DNA from: Microbispora hainanensis
Lineage (GTDB): Bacteria; Actinomycetota; Actinomycetes; Streptosporangiales; Streptosporangiaceae
Direction: 5' to 3'
Assembly (NCBI RefSeq): GCF_006874475.1
Contig: NZ_VIRM01000013.1
Coordinates: 62,001-126,000, forward strand
DNA: 64,000 nucleotides
Shown here piece after piece: positions 23,971 through 37,141 of the stretch. The stretch's first letter is position 1; every line of letters starts with the position of its first letter. Below the pieces are notes generated by a model, which saw only the letters and a list, made by a program, of their open reading frames with translations, was not told the DNA's origin and ran no database searches. Position numbers and translations under genes: made by a program.

Positions 23971-24549
23971 ATGAGCCCGATCCGGGTGCTCGTGGTCGAC
24001 AATCACGACAGCTTCGTGCACACGATCGTGCAGTATCTGCGCGGCCTGGGCGCGGACTGCGACGTACGGCCGCGCGACCACGTCACCGTGGACGACGCCG
24101 ACGGCTTCGACGCCGTGCTCGTGTCGCCGGGACCGGGCACGCCGGAGGCCGCCGGGGTGTCGGTGCCCCTCGTGCGGCACTGCGCCGAGCGCGGCCTGCC
24201 GCTGCTCGGGGTCTGCCTCGGTCACCAGGCCATCGCCGTGGCGTACGGCGCCGCGGTGGACCGTGCGCCCGAGCTCATGCACGGCCGCACCAGCCTGATC
24301 TCCCACGACGGACGGGGCGTGTTCCGGGAGCTGCCGTCGCCGGTCACGATGACGCGCTACCACTCGCTCGCCGTGGTCCCCGGCACCGTGCCGGACACGC
24401 TGGAGGTGACGGCCACCACCCCGGACGGCGTCATCATGGGCCTGCGCCACCGCGACGCCCCCATCGAGGGCGTGCAGTTCCACCCCGAGTCGGTGGTGTC
24501 CGAGCACGGTCATCGGCTGCTCGGAAATTGGCTCGCGCAGATCGTGTAA
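23971..24549 (+). CDS. trpG/pabA: Glutamine amidotransferase subunit of anthranilate/aminodeoxychorismate synthase
   Basis: A 192-residue class I glutamine amidotransferase. The ATG at 23971 follows GGGAGACAGCT. The catalytic triad is Cys82 (LLGVCLGHQAIA), His171 and Glu173 (FHPES). The oxyanion loop is SPGPGTPEAAG. It supplies ammonia to TrpE or PabB. The component I partner is not in the window, so anthranilate versus p-aminobenzoate cannot be decided. A solo copy between crgA and pknB is the usual actinobacterial arrangement. Confidence 0.93.
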   Translation: MSPIRVLVVDNHDSFVHTIVQYLRGLGADCDVRPRDHVTVDDADGFDAVLVSPGPGTPEAAGVSVPLVRHCAERGLPLLGVCLGHQAIAVAYGAAVDRAPELMHGRTSLISHDGRGVFRELPSPVTMTRYHSLAVVPGTVPDTLEVTATTPDGVIMGLRHRDAPIEGVQFHPESVVSEHGHRLLGNWLAQIV

Positions 24550-24582
24550 CGCTTTCCGCTCTCGTTACGACTAGAAGAGTGA

Positions 24583-24617
24583 GGGCTTCCGCCATTGCCC
24601 CCGAGTGGCGGAAGCCC
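24583..24617. terminator. Terminator between trpG/pabA and pknB
   Basis: A perfect 12-bp stem (24583-24594 with 24606-24617) followed by ttcctc. It lies between convergent genes and can serve both. Confidence 0.8.
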
Positions 24618-24721
24618 TTCCTCATGTCCGGCGCCTTCCGCGGCCGGCAGGGGGACGCCGGGAGGCCGAAACGCCGACGGCGGCCACCGCCTCGCAGTGA
24701 CCGCCGTCCGCTCATCTCGCG

Positions 24722-26641
<1,920 letters not shown>

Positions 26642-26708
26642 TTCCTGCACTGTCCCTTGCCGTTCATCGTGGGGTGCCACCGGTCTCCATCATCGACCCC
26701 TGTGCTCA

Positions 26709-28199
<1,491 letters not shown>

Positions 28200-28206
28200 G
28201 TGTAGG

Positions 28207-29664
28207 TCACCGCCCGAGCACCGCCTGCATGACGTCGTGCGCGATCGGCGCGGCCACCGCGCCGCCGGTCGCGTCGTTGCCCGCGCTGCCCGACTCCACG
28301 AAGACCGCCACGGCGACCTTCGGGTTGTCCACGGGGGCGAAGGAGATGAACCACGCGTGCGACGGCTTGCCCGGCAGGGTCTCCGCCGTGCCCGTCTTGC
28401 CCGCCACGGTGATGTCGGGAAGCCTGGCCGCGCCGCCGGTGCCGTGCTCGATGACGCCGATCATCATCTTGGTCAGCTCGCCGGCCACCTCGGGCGTGAC
28501 GGCCTCGTCCAGCTCCTCCGGGTCGGTCCCTTCGATCTCCGCGCCGTCCGGCCCCATGATCTTGTTGACCAGGTACGGCTTCATGACCGTGCCCTGGTTG
28601 GCGATGCCGGCCGCGACCATCGCCATCTGCAGCGGGGTCATCTGGTTGCTCTGCTGGCCGATCGCGGTCTTGGCGAGAGCCGCCTTGCCCTCGTCGGGAC
28701 CGATGTCGCTGGGCGAGACCTCCATGGGGATCTTCAGCGGCTGGCCGACCCCGAACTTCTCGGCCTGCTCCTTGAGCTTGTCGTAGCCGACGTCCATGCC
28801 CATGATCGCGAACGGCGTGTTGCAGGAGATGGTGAGCGCCTGCAGCAGCGTCGCCCGGCCGCCGCACGACTCGCCGTGATAGTTGGGCAGCGAGATGTTC
28901 GTGCCCGGCAGCGGCAGCGAGTCGGGCGCGTCGACCTGAGTGTTCTCGTCGCGCGAGGTGTCGTCGCTGAGGTAGGCCGCCGAGGTGACCGTCTTGAACG
29001 TGGACCCCGGGGCGAACGTCAGGTTGATGGCCCGGTTGAGCAGCGGCTTGTTGTCGTCCTTGTTCAGCTTGTTGTACGCCTTGTTGACCGCCGCCTTGTC
29101 GACCTTGGCCAGCGGGTTCGGGTCGTACGACGGCACCGACACCATCGCCAGGATCTTGCCGGTCTTGGGTTCGAGCGCGACGACCGCGCCGCGCTTGCCG
29201 GTGCCGGCCAGGTCCTTGTACGCGATCTCCTGGGCCTTGCTGTTCAGGGTGAGGTCGACGCTCGCGCCCTTGGCGGGCTTGCCGCTGACGAGGTCGATGG
29301 CCCGGCGCACGACGAGGTCGGGGTGGCTGCCGTCGAGGTAGCGGTTCATGGCGGCCTCGATGCCCGAGGCGCTCTCCGGCGCGAACCAGCCGACCACGTG
29401 CGTGAACGGCTTGCCGAGCGGATACTCCCGCTCGAACCGGAACGTCTTGTCCCCGGTGTCCACCGTCTTGGCCAGCGTGGTCTTGCCGTTGTCGGCCGTG
29501 ATCCAGCCGCGGTCGATCGCATATCGGGCGTAGAAGCCGCGGACGTTGCGCGAGTCGGTCCGCAGCCCGTCGGCCTTCACCGCGCCGATGTAGGTCACGT
29601 TGGCCATGAGCAGGCCGAACATGAGCAGGCAGGCCACGGAGACGCGCTTGAGTGTGCTGTTCAT
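28207..29664 (-). CDS. pbpA: Penicillin-binding protein PbpA (class B transpeptidase)
   Basis: A 485-residue membrane-anchored peptidoglycan transpeptidase. One N-terminal membrane helix (VACLLMFGLLMANVTYIG), a dimerisation domain, then the transpeptidase domain with APGSTFK (SxxK nucleophile), SCN and AGKTGTAE (KTG). The ATG at 29664 overlaps the rodA stop by four bases (ATGA). A much longer open frame upstream runs through rodA in another frame and is not used. It works with RodA in elongation or septal wall synthesis under PknB control. Confidence 0.96.
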   Translation of the reverse strand: MNSTLKRVSVACLLMFGLLMANVTYIGAVKADGLRTDSRNVRGFYARYAIDRGWITADNGKTTLAKTVDTGDKTFRFEREYPLGKPFTHVVGWFAPESASGIEAAMNRYLDGSHPDLVVRRAIDLVSGKPAKGASVDLTLNSKAQEIAYKDLAGTGKRGAVVALEPKTGKILAMVSVPSYDPNPLAKVDKAAVNKAYNKLNKDDNKPLLNRAINLTFAPGSTFKTVTSAAYLSDDTSRDENTQVDAPDSLPLPGTNISLPNYHGESCGGRATLLQALTISCNTPFAIMGMDVGYDKLKEQAEKFGVGQPLKIPMEVSPSDIGPDEGKAALAKTAIGQQSNQMTPLQMAMVAAGIANQGTVMKPYLVNKIMGPDGAEIEGTDPEELDEAVTPEVAGELTKMMIGVIEHGTGGAARLPDITVAGKTGTAETLPGKPSHAWFISFAPVDNPKVAVAVFVESGSAGNDATGGAVAAPIAHDVMQAVLGR

Positions 29665-31040
29665 CGCTGCATCACCTGCGTAAGCCCCTCGTCCTGGATC
29701 GCCTGCGGCGGCGGCCGGCGGGCCGCGTCGGACATCCGTACGAGCAGGGCGATGAGCATCCAGTTGGCCAGCAGCGCCGAGCCTCCGGCGGACATGAACG
29801 GCGTCACGAGGCCGGTCAGCGGGATGAGCCGGGTCACGCCGCCGACGATGATGAAGATCTGCCAGGCGAGGATGAACGACAGGCCGCCCGCGAGCAGCTT
29901 GGTGAACGGGTCGCGGGCCGTCAGCGACGTGCGCAGCCCCCGCTCGACGATCAGCGCGTAGACGATGAGGATGGCCATCAGGCCGGTGAGGCCGAGTTCC
30001 TCGCCCGTCGCCGTGAAGATGAAGTCGGAGAACGACAGCGGGATCAGCCTGGGGTAGCCCTGTCCGAGCCCGGTGCCGAGGATGCCGCCCGAGCCCATGG
30101 CGAACATCCCCTGCATGAGCTGGTAGCTGCCGCCGCCCGCGTCGTACAGCGCGGGGTCCTCCGCGTGCAGCCAGACGTTGAAGCGGGCCTCGACGTGGCT
30201 GAAGATCTGCCCGGCGAGGAAGGCGCCGCCGACGAACAGCAGGATGCCGATGAGCACCCAGGAGGTGCGCTGGGTGGCGATGTAGAGCATCGCGATGAAC
30301 GCGCCGAACAGCAGCAGCGAGGTGCCGAGGTCCTTCTCCAGGACCAGCGTCGCGATCGCGAAGGCCCAGGTGATGAGCACGGGACCGAGGTCGCGGGCGC
30401 GGGGCAGGTCGATGAACAGCAGCCGGCGGCCGGCGAGGGCGAGCACGTCGCGCTTGGCGACGAGGTAGCCCGCGAAGAAGACGACCAGGGCCAGCTTGGC
30501 GAACTCGCCGGGCTGGATCGAGAACCCGCCGATGCGGATCCAGATCTTGGCGCCCTGGACCTCGCTCAGCGACCCGGGCAGCAGCGCCGGGATGGCCATC
30601 AGCACCACGCCGACGAATCCGGCGGTGTAGGTGAGGCGCTGCAAGGCACGGTGGTCCTTCAACACGATCAGGGTCGCGGAGAACATCACCACGCCGAGCG
30701 CCGTCCACATGAGCTGGGTCGTGGCGGACGCGCCGGCCTGCCCGGACTGCTCGATCCGGTAGATCATCACCAGGCCGATGCCGTTGACCAGCGTCACGAG
30801 GGGAAGCAGAAGGGGATCGGCCCAGGGTGCCCACTTGGCCAGCACCAGGTAGGCCGCGAGCATCAGACCGCCGAGGCCGAGGCCGTAGCCGAGCATGCCG
30901 GACGGGATCTTGCCGTTGATTCCGAGCCCGACGCTGGCGTACGCGCCCATCACGATCAGCACGGCGAAGGCGAGCATGCCCAGCTGGGCGCCGCGCCTCT
31001 TCGCGGTCATCGGTACGGGCGTGGCTTCGACAGCAGTCAC
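29661..31040 (-). CDS. rodA: RodA/FtsW-family peptidoglycan polymerase
   Basis: A 459-residue SEDS protein with about 12 membrane segments. Conserved stretches are WIRIGGFSIQPGEFAKLALVVFFAGYL, LVLEKDLGTSLLLFGAF, GTGLGQGYPRLIPLSFSDFIFTATGEELGL and the C-terminal GGVTRLIPLTGLVTPFMSAGGSALLANW. SEDS proteins polymerise lipid II into glycan strands and act as a pair with a class B PBP, here the overlapping pbpA. The GTG start overlaps the pstP stop by four bases (GTGA). Confidence 0.96.
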   Translation of the reverse strand: MTAVEATPVPMTAKRRGAQLGMLAFAVLIVMGAYASVGLGINGKIPSGMLGYGLGLGGLMLAAYLVLAKWAPWADPLLLPLVTLVNGIGLVMIYRIEQSGQAGASATTQLMWTALGVVMFSATLIVLKDHRALQRLTYTAGFVGVVLMAIPALLPGSLSEVQGAKIWIRIGGFSIQPGEFAKLALVVFFAGYLVAKRDVLALAGRRLLFIDLPRARDLGPVLITWAFAIATLVLEKDLGTSLLLFGAFIAMLYIATQRTSWVLIGILLFVGGAFLAGQIFSHVEARFNVWLHAEDPALYDAGGGSYQLMQGMFAMGSGGILGTGLGQGYPRLIPLSFSDFIFTATGEELGLTGLMAILIVYALIVERGLRTSLTARDPFTKLLAGGLSFILAWQIFIIVGGVTRLIPLTGLVTPFMSAGGSALLANWMLIALLVRMSDAARRPPPQAIQDEGLTQVMQR

Positions 31041-32311
31041 TTACTGGACCTCGTGGGGGTCGGCGTCGACTTGGCGTCCGCCGTTGGCGTCGCCGAGTCG
31101 CCGAAGCTCTTGATCCTGGATATCCCTGCCTGGAGGTCGTCGACCGGGATGCCGCTGCGGACCTGGTCCTGCTGCACCGCCGGCAGCGACGAGACGCGTA
31201 CGTGGTCGGTGTAGGCGACCTTCTTGAAGGACACCGGCCCGACCTCCGCGTCGACGCCCTGGAAGACGACGAGCTCGTCCCCCTTGGCGCCTATGTAGAA
31301 CTGGCTCTGGGTCCACTGGTAGCCGAAATAGCCGCCCACACCGAGCGCGGCGGCGACGACCAGCACCCCGACGGCCACTTTCGGGCCCGATCGGCTCTTG
31401 CGCGAACGCCGCGCGGAGGCCTGGGCCTCGCGCGCGGGTTCGTCGTCCAGGTCGTCGTCGGTGAGCACGGGTTGGGGCGCGGTGACGGTGGTGGCCCGGC
31501 CCGCGGGGGTGTCGGGCGGCGCCGAGCGGACCCGGCCGGAGCCGGCCGCACCGACGACCGCCGCCGCCCCCAGGGGCGGCTGCATGTCGTCCACCTCGAT
31601 CACGTCGGCGACCACACAGGTGATGTTGTCCGGCCCGCCGCCCCGGTTGGCGAGGTCGATGAGCTGCCGGACGACGTCCTCGGGATCGTCGATCGTGGTC
31701 AGGGTGTGGTGCAGGGTCTCGGCGCTGACCACCGTGGAGAGACCGTCCGAGCACAGCAGGTAACGGTCGCCCACCTGGGCCTCCCGGTCCTGCAGGTCGG
31801 GATCGACCTCGCCGCTGCCGTCCAGCGCGCGCAGCAGTATCGAACGCTGGGGATGGTTGGCGGCCTCCTCCTGGGTGATCCGCCCGTCGTCCACCAGCGA
31901 CTGCACCAGCGTGTGGTCGTGCGTGATCTGGTACAGCTCGCCGTTCCTGAGCAGGTAGGCCCGGGAGTCGCCCACATGGACCAGGGCGAAGCGTGAGCCG
32001 TTCCAGAGCATCGCGGTGAGCGTGGTGCCCATGCCCTTGAGGCTGGGGTCGCGGGCCACCATCGCGTGCAGCTGGTGGTTGGCGTCCCGGACCGCCGCCT
32101 CGATGGCGCTGAGCAGATCACTGCCGAAGGCGTCCCGGTCGAGGGACGACAGTGCGGCGATGGCGACCGAGCTGGCCACCTCGCCGTGAGCATGCCCGCC
32201 CATGCCGTCTGCGACGGCCAGCAGGCGGCCGCTGGCGTACGCCGAGTCCTCGTTGCCTTCACGGAGGAGCCCGACGTCCGAGCGAGCGGCGTAGCGGAGT
32301 GCGATGGTCAT
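31037..32311 (-). CDS. pstP: PP2C-family serine/threonine phosphatase PstP
   Basis: A 424-residue membrane phosphatase. The catalytic domain (1-240) has LREGNEDSAY, VADGMGGHAHGEVASS, VGDSRAYLLRNGEL, LLCSDGLSTVV and PDNITCVVADV, which hold the metal-binding Asp residues. A linker rich in charged residues, one membrane helix (VAVGVLVVAAALGVGGYFGY) and a small extracellular domain (about 335-424) with a Thr/Pro-rich end follow. It reverses phosphorylation by the PknA/PknB kinases. The ATG at 32311 overlaps the fhaB stop (ATGA). Confidence 0.95.
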   Translation of the reverse strand: MTIALRYAARSDVGLLREGNEDSAYASGRLLAVADGMGGHAHGEVASSVAIAALSSLDRDAFGSDLLSAIEAAVRDANHQLHAMVARDPSLKGMGTTLTAMLWNGSRFALVHVGDSRAYLLRNGELYQITHDHTLVQSLVDDGRITQEEAANHPQRSILLRALDGSGEVDPDLQDREAQVGDRYLLCSDGLSTVVSAETLHHTLTTIDDPEDVVRQLIDLANRGGGPDNITCVVADVIEVDDMQPPLGAAAVVGAAGSGRVRSAPPDTPAGRATTVTAPQPVLTDDDLDDEPAREAQASARRSRKSRSGPKVAVGVLVVAAALGVGGYFGYQWTQSQFYIGAKGDELVVFQGVDAEVGPVSFKKVAYTDHVRVSSLPAVQQDQVRSGIPVDDLQAGISRIKSFGDSATPTADAKSTPTPTRSSK

Positions 32312-32772
32312 TTGCGCAATTCGATGACGGTCTTGCCGATGCGGATCGGAACTCCGAGGGGCACCGGGGTCGGGCGGGTCACTTTCGAGCGTTCGAGGTA
32401 CGTGCCGTTCGTGGAGCCGAGATCCTCCACGATCCACTGGCCGTCCTGAGGAAAGAGCCGGGCGTGCCGGCTCGAAGCGTAGTCGTCGCTGAGAACCAGC
32501 GTGGCGTCGTTCGCCCGGCCGATGGTGATTGGCGTCTCCGTGAGGTTGATGATGGTCCCTTGCAGGGGGCCACCGGTGACGATCAGCTGGCGGGGTTCGC
32601 CCTTTTTGGGCTTGGAAACCGATCGGGGTTGCTTGACCGGTTTTCGTGCGGGCGCGGGAGCCGTACGCGGACCGAACAGGTCTGTCCGGATGACGCCGAC
32701 CGCGGCGATCACGAAGAACCACAGCACCGCCAGGAAGGCGAGCCGGATCAGCAGCAGCGTTAGCTCGGACAT
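32308..32772 (-). CDS. fhaB: FHA-domain membrane protein FhaB (FipA-like)
   Basis: A 154-residue protein with one N-terminal membrane helix (LTLLLIRLAFLAVLWFFVIAAVGVI), a basic linker (KPVKQPRSVSKPKKG) and a forkhead-associated domain (TPITIGRANDATLVLSDDYASSRHARLF, DLGSTNGTYLERSKV). The FHA domain binds phosphothreonine peptides produced by PknA/PknB. In mycobacteria the homologue links FtsZ and PBP activity. Fourth-to-last overlap unit of the operon: its stop overlaps the pstP start, and fhaA is 17 bases upstream. Confidence 0.95.
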   Translation of the reverse strand: MSELTLLLIRLAFLAVLWFFVIAAVGVIRTDLFGPRTAPAPARKPVKQPRSVSKPKKGEPRQLIVTGGPLQGTIINLTETPITIGRANDATLVLSDDYASSRHARLFPQDGQWIVEDLGSTNGTYLERSKVTRPTPVPLGVPIRIGKTVIELRK

Positions 32773-32789
32773 GGACCGTTTGTCTACCT

Positions 32790-33530
32790 CTAATCGCGCC
32801 TGAACACCAGTGTCGTGCGGCCGAGCGTCACCCTCGTCCCGTCCTGCATCTCGATCCTGCGGACCGGCTGGCCGTTGACGAAGGTGCCGTTGGTCGACCC
32901 CAGGTCCACGAGCACGACCTGTGGTCCTTCCACTCTTAGCTCGGCATGATGCCGTGATACGCCGGGATCCACCAGCCGAAGATCACAATCGGTCCCGCGG
33001 CCCAGCAAAGTGACCGGCGTGGTCAGCTCGTAAGACCGCTGGCCCTGGGGGTCGTCCTGGGTGGAGACGAGCAGCCGGGGGCGGCCCTGGAACGCGCTGG
33101 GACGGCTGGCGGGCAGGTCGCTCGGCGGCTGACGGATCTCGTCCTGCTCCACCGTCGCGCCCCTGATCACACCCGAACGGATGCGGAAGAGCCCGACGGC
33201 GAGATCGTCCGCGGTCTCGAAACGCACCCGCACCGGCCCGACGAACGAGTAGCCCTGTTCCTTGGCGTACTCCCGGGCGAGAGTGGCGAGCTCGTGGCTG
33301 ATGCTGTCGGCGTACACCTCCAGCCGTTCGCTGTCGGTCGTCGACAGCTCCACCACGAAGTCGTTCGGCACGAGCGTGCGACCCTGAGCGACGATCGCGG
33401 CGCGCTCGTCCATCTCCCTCTGCACGGCGCTGGCAACCTCGACCGGCTGGAGATCAGACTTGAACGCCCGCGCGAAGGCCCCTTCAACCAACCCTTCGAG
33501 CCGGCGCTCGAAGCGCTGAAGGACTCCCAC
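32790..33530 (-). CDS. fhaA: FHA-domain protein FhaA with DUF3662 domain
   Basis: A 246-residue cytoplasmic protein. The GTG at 33530 follows GGAGGGATCCG and gives GVLQRFERRLEGLVEGAFARAF, the canonical FhaA start. DUF3662 covers about 1-115, a linker 115-155, and the FHA domain the rest (TPVTLLGRGTDCDLRLVDPGVSRHHAEL, LVDLGSTNGTFVNG). FhaA binds phosphorylated MurJ-type flippase pseudokinases in mycobacteria and restrains peptidoglycan synthesis. It is the first gene of the seven-gene operon. The promoter must lie within 33531-33687, but I could not identify it firmly. Confidence 0.95.
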   Translation of the reverse strand: MGVLQRFERRLEGLVEGAFARAFKSDLQPVEVASAVQREMDERAAIVAQGRTLVPNDFVVELSTTDSERLEVYADSISHELATLAREYAKEQGYSFVGPVRVRFETADDLAVGLFRIRSGVIRGATVEQDEIRQPPSDLPASRPSAFQGRPRLLVSTQDDPQGQRSYELTTPVTLLGRGTDCDLRLVDPGVSRHHAELRVEGPQVVLVDLGSTNGTFVNGQPVRRIEMQDGTRVTLGRTTLVFRRD

Positions 33531-33687
33531 CGGATCCCTCCCTTCCAATGCCACTACGGTCGCGATCGCTCCGGTGCTGCACTGAGCTCCTTCGCATCGT
33601 CGTTTAGAAGGATCGTATCCGGGTTCGTAAGCACGGGCGGATACGTGCTAACCTTTCCAGGCACCCAGAGATGGGGGCCAACCGCAA

Positions 33688-33770
33688 GGGCAAGTGGCGG
33701 AATGGCAGACGCGCACGGTTCAGGTCCGTGTGTCCGAGAGGACGTGGGGGTTCAACTCCCCCCTTGCCCA
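33688..33770 (+). tRNA. leuT: tRNA-Leu (anticodon CAG)
   Basis: An 83-base cloverleaf with a 7-bp acceptor (GGGCAAG with CTTGCCC), anticodon stem CACGG/CCGTG around loop TTCAGGT with anticodon CAG at 33721-33723, a long class II variable arm (TGTCCGAGAGGACG), and T arm GGGGG-TTCAACT-CCCCC. The discriminator is A and no CCA is encoded. A TAACCT hexamer at 33649-33654 may be its -10 element. It lies divergent to fhaA, as leuT does in mycobacteria. Confidence 0.96.
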
Positions 33771-33773
33771 CGA

Positions 33774-34080
33774 GAAAGCAGCCTCGTCTGGTCGGAAGCA
33801 GAGCTTCCTTCCCGCGAGGCTTTCTCTTTGCATCACCCAGGGGGACAACCCCCTGGAACCCCCGGTCAGGCGGGCAGCCTCGAGTGGCCGGAAGCAGAGC
33901 TTCCTCCCCGCGAGGCTTTCTCTTTGCATCCCCCAGGGGTGTTGTGTCACCCAGGGAGACGACCCCCTGGAACCTCTGGACACGTGAGCGGCCTCGCTCG
34001 GTTGGAGGAGAATCTTCCGCCCGGCGGGGTTTTTTCTTTCCACCGCCGAGGGGGATCACCCCCTGCGATCCCCGGGCGGA
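33774..34080. repeat. Three tandem compound-hairpin modules downstream of tRNA-Leu
   Basis: Three imperfect copies of a roughly 100-bp module begin near 33774, 33871 and 33986. In copies 1 and 2 an outer stem GCCTCG/CGAGGC (33781 with 33815; 33877 with 33911) encloses a perfect inner hairpin GGAAGC-aga-GCTTCC (33794; 33890), and is followed by tttctcttt. A second hairpin follows, CCAGGGGG/CCCCCTGG (33837-33856), weaker in copy 2. Copy 3 is diverged but keeps both hairpins (for example GGGGGATCACCCCC at 34050). No gene is present between 33771 and 34395. Confidence 0.8.
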
Positions 34081-34172
34081 CGGGCCACGTCGCCTGATCG
34101 CGAGCGAAGCGTCCACGTCCGGCCTCCCGTCCCGGCCCGCACGGCGCGGGCCCTCCTGGCGATGTCGCGGCG

Positions 34173-34195
34173 GGGGCCCCGAAGATCGGGGCCCC
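34173..34195. terminator. Perfect 10-bp hairpin in the gene-free stretch
   Basis: GGGGCCCCGA (34173-34182) and TCGGGGCCCC (34186-34195) form a perfect stem with a 3-base loop and no U run. It separates the repeat modules from the CNNM genes. The rest of 34081-34357 has no recognisable gene. Confidence 0.55.
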
Positions 34196-34357
34196 TCCGT
34201 CGCGCACTGCACATTCTCAGGAGGCCGCCTTTCAAACCACTTTCCCCGCGCTTGCAGGGGGCGACCTTTACCTTCTGTCCCAGTTCGTGAGCGCAAACGT
34301 CTCGCGGTGAGAGATGCCGGGTGACGTCGCGGGCGCGGGGCGGGACCGTACCGGGCC

Positions 34358-34387
34358 GGCGCGCCCGCTCACACAAGCGGGCGCGCC
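34358..34387 (-). terminator. Terminator of the CNNM operon
   Basis: A perfect 12-bp GC stem (34358-34369 with 34376-34387) and a 6-base loop lie just after the stop of the minus-strand gene at 34396. Confidence 0.75.
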
Positions 34388-34395
34388 GCGCCGAG

Positions 34396-35396
34396 TCAGG
34401 CGGCGAGCAGCTCGCCGACCAGAGTGGTGAGATCGATCACACCGACGGGCGTGCCGCCGGCGTCGGTGACGAGCCCGAGCTGCGCGTGGGCCTCCTGCAG
34501 CAGGGTCACGGCGTCGGAGATCGTGGTGTCCTTCGTCATGCGGGGGACGGGGGTCGCCAGCTCGCCGGCGCTGCGACCCGGCTGGAGGACCGCGTCGCGC
34601 ACGTGGAGCACGCCGACCACGTCGTCGGGGGTGACGACCAGCATGCGCAGGCTGCCCCCGCGCGCGGCCGTACGGCGGACGAGCAGGTCGTCGGCGTTCG
34701 CGGGCACCGAGGGCGCCTCGCTGACAGGCACCATCAGCCGCTCGACCGGCTGGGAGTGGACCCGCAGCGCGCGGGTGAGCAGGTCGTGCTCGTCGCGGTC
34801 GAGCATGCCCATCCGGCCCGACTCCGCGACCAGCATGGCGAGCTGGCGGGGTGTGCGGGTGGTGGCCAGCTCGTCGCGGGGCCGCACGCCGGCCAGCCGC
34901 AGGATGCCGTTGGTCATCGCGTTCAGCAGGGCCAGGATCGGGCGGACGACCCAGGCGAAGCCGCGGAACGGCAGCGCCAGCCCCATCGCGGCGCGCTCAG
35001 GGTGGGTGAGCGCCAGCGACTTGGGCGCCATCTCGCCCACGACCATGTGGAGGAACGTCACCAGGGCGAGCGCCACGACGTACACCACGGGGGTGCGCAA
35101 CGACTCGGGCAGCAGCGTGAGGACCGGCTCCAGCAGGTGCTCGATGGAGGGTTCGGCGACCATGCCGAGGCCCAGGGAGGCCAGCGTGATGCCGAGCTGC
35201 GCCCCGGCGAGCATGAGCGACAGCTCGCGCCCGCCCCTGACCGCGGCGCGGGCCGCGACCTTGGCGAGCCGGCCGCCGCTGGCGGCGATCTCCTCCAGCC
35301 GGTGGCGGCGGGCGGAGACCAGGGCGAACTCGGCCGCGACGAAGAACCCGTTGACGGCGAGCAGGACGACGCCGAGCAGGACACCGGTGAGAGCGC

Positions 35397-35400
<4 letters not shown>
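34396..35400 (-). CDS. CNNM/CBS-domain membrane protein (short HlyC/CorC-type)
   Basis: A 334-residue protein with an N-terminal CNNM/DUF21 transmembrane domain (VLLAVNGFFVAAEFALVSARRHRLEE, LSLMLAGAQLGITLASLGLGMVAEP, VVGEMAPKSLALTHPERAA) and a pair of CBS domains (about 200-330). It lacks the C-terminal CorC/HlyC domain of its neighbour. Such proteins are linked to Mg2+/Co2+ homeostasis. Its GTG/ATG start overlaps the stop of the upstream paralogue by four bases, so the two are likely subunits of a heteromer. Confidence 0.93.
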
Positions 35401-36887
<1,487 letters not shown>

Positions 36888-36978
36888 CGGGCGTCCGCCA
36901 TGCGATCATGAGATCCCGTGCCTGTGCACGGGCAGGTACTCCAGGGGTCCGGAACGGACACGACGATCCTTTCGCGTA

Positions 36979-36990
36979 GTGGTATACCAC
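36979..36990. promoter_or_regulatory. Perfect 12-bp palindrome GTGGTATACCAC
   Basis: A fully symmetric site lies between the divergent CNNM operon and the LCP gene, 89 bases upstream of the CNNM start. The GGTATACC core resembles GntR-family operators. No GntR gene is nearby, so the regulator is unknown. Confidence 0.4.
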
Positions 36991-37032
36991 CGTAACGGCT
37001 GGAATCTCTCCTGTGTTTCCCAGCAGCCTTTA

Positions 37033-37062
37033 CTGACTGCTTAGAGGACGTCTGGGTACCGT
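37033..37062 (+). promoter_or_regulatory. Candidate promoter of the second LCP gene
   Basis: CTGACT (37033-37038) and TACCGT (37057-37062) are separated by 18 bases and lie about 80 bases before the GTG start at 37142. Confidence 0.5.
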
Positions 37063-37141
37063 GAAGATGGGGGCGCATCGGCAAAGAGTTCCGCCGATGC
37101 CGACAAAGCAGTCGCAAGCACGCTGAGGGCTGGGGGTTCAC

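Noticed and set aside
28207-30834. An 875-codon frame ending with pbpA
   Set aside because: The first 390 codons run through rodA in a wrong frame. The pbpA ATG at 29664 with the ATGA overlap explains the gene.
33671-34324. A 217-codon frame over tRNA-Leu and the hairpin modules
   Set aside because: It passes through a tRNA gene and its repeated peptide is only the translation of the repeated hairpins.
33688-34395. Integrated element at the tRNA-Leu 3' end
   Set aside because: No integrase and no direct repeat of the tRNA end were found; the flanking genes are conserved core genes.
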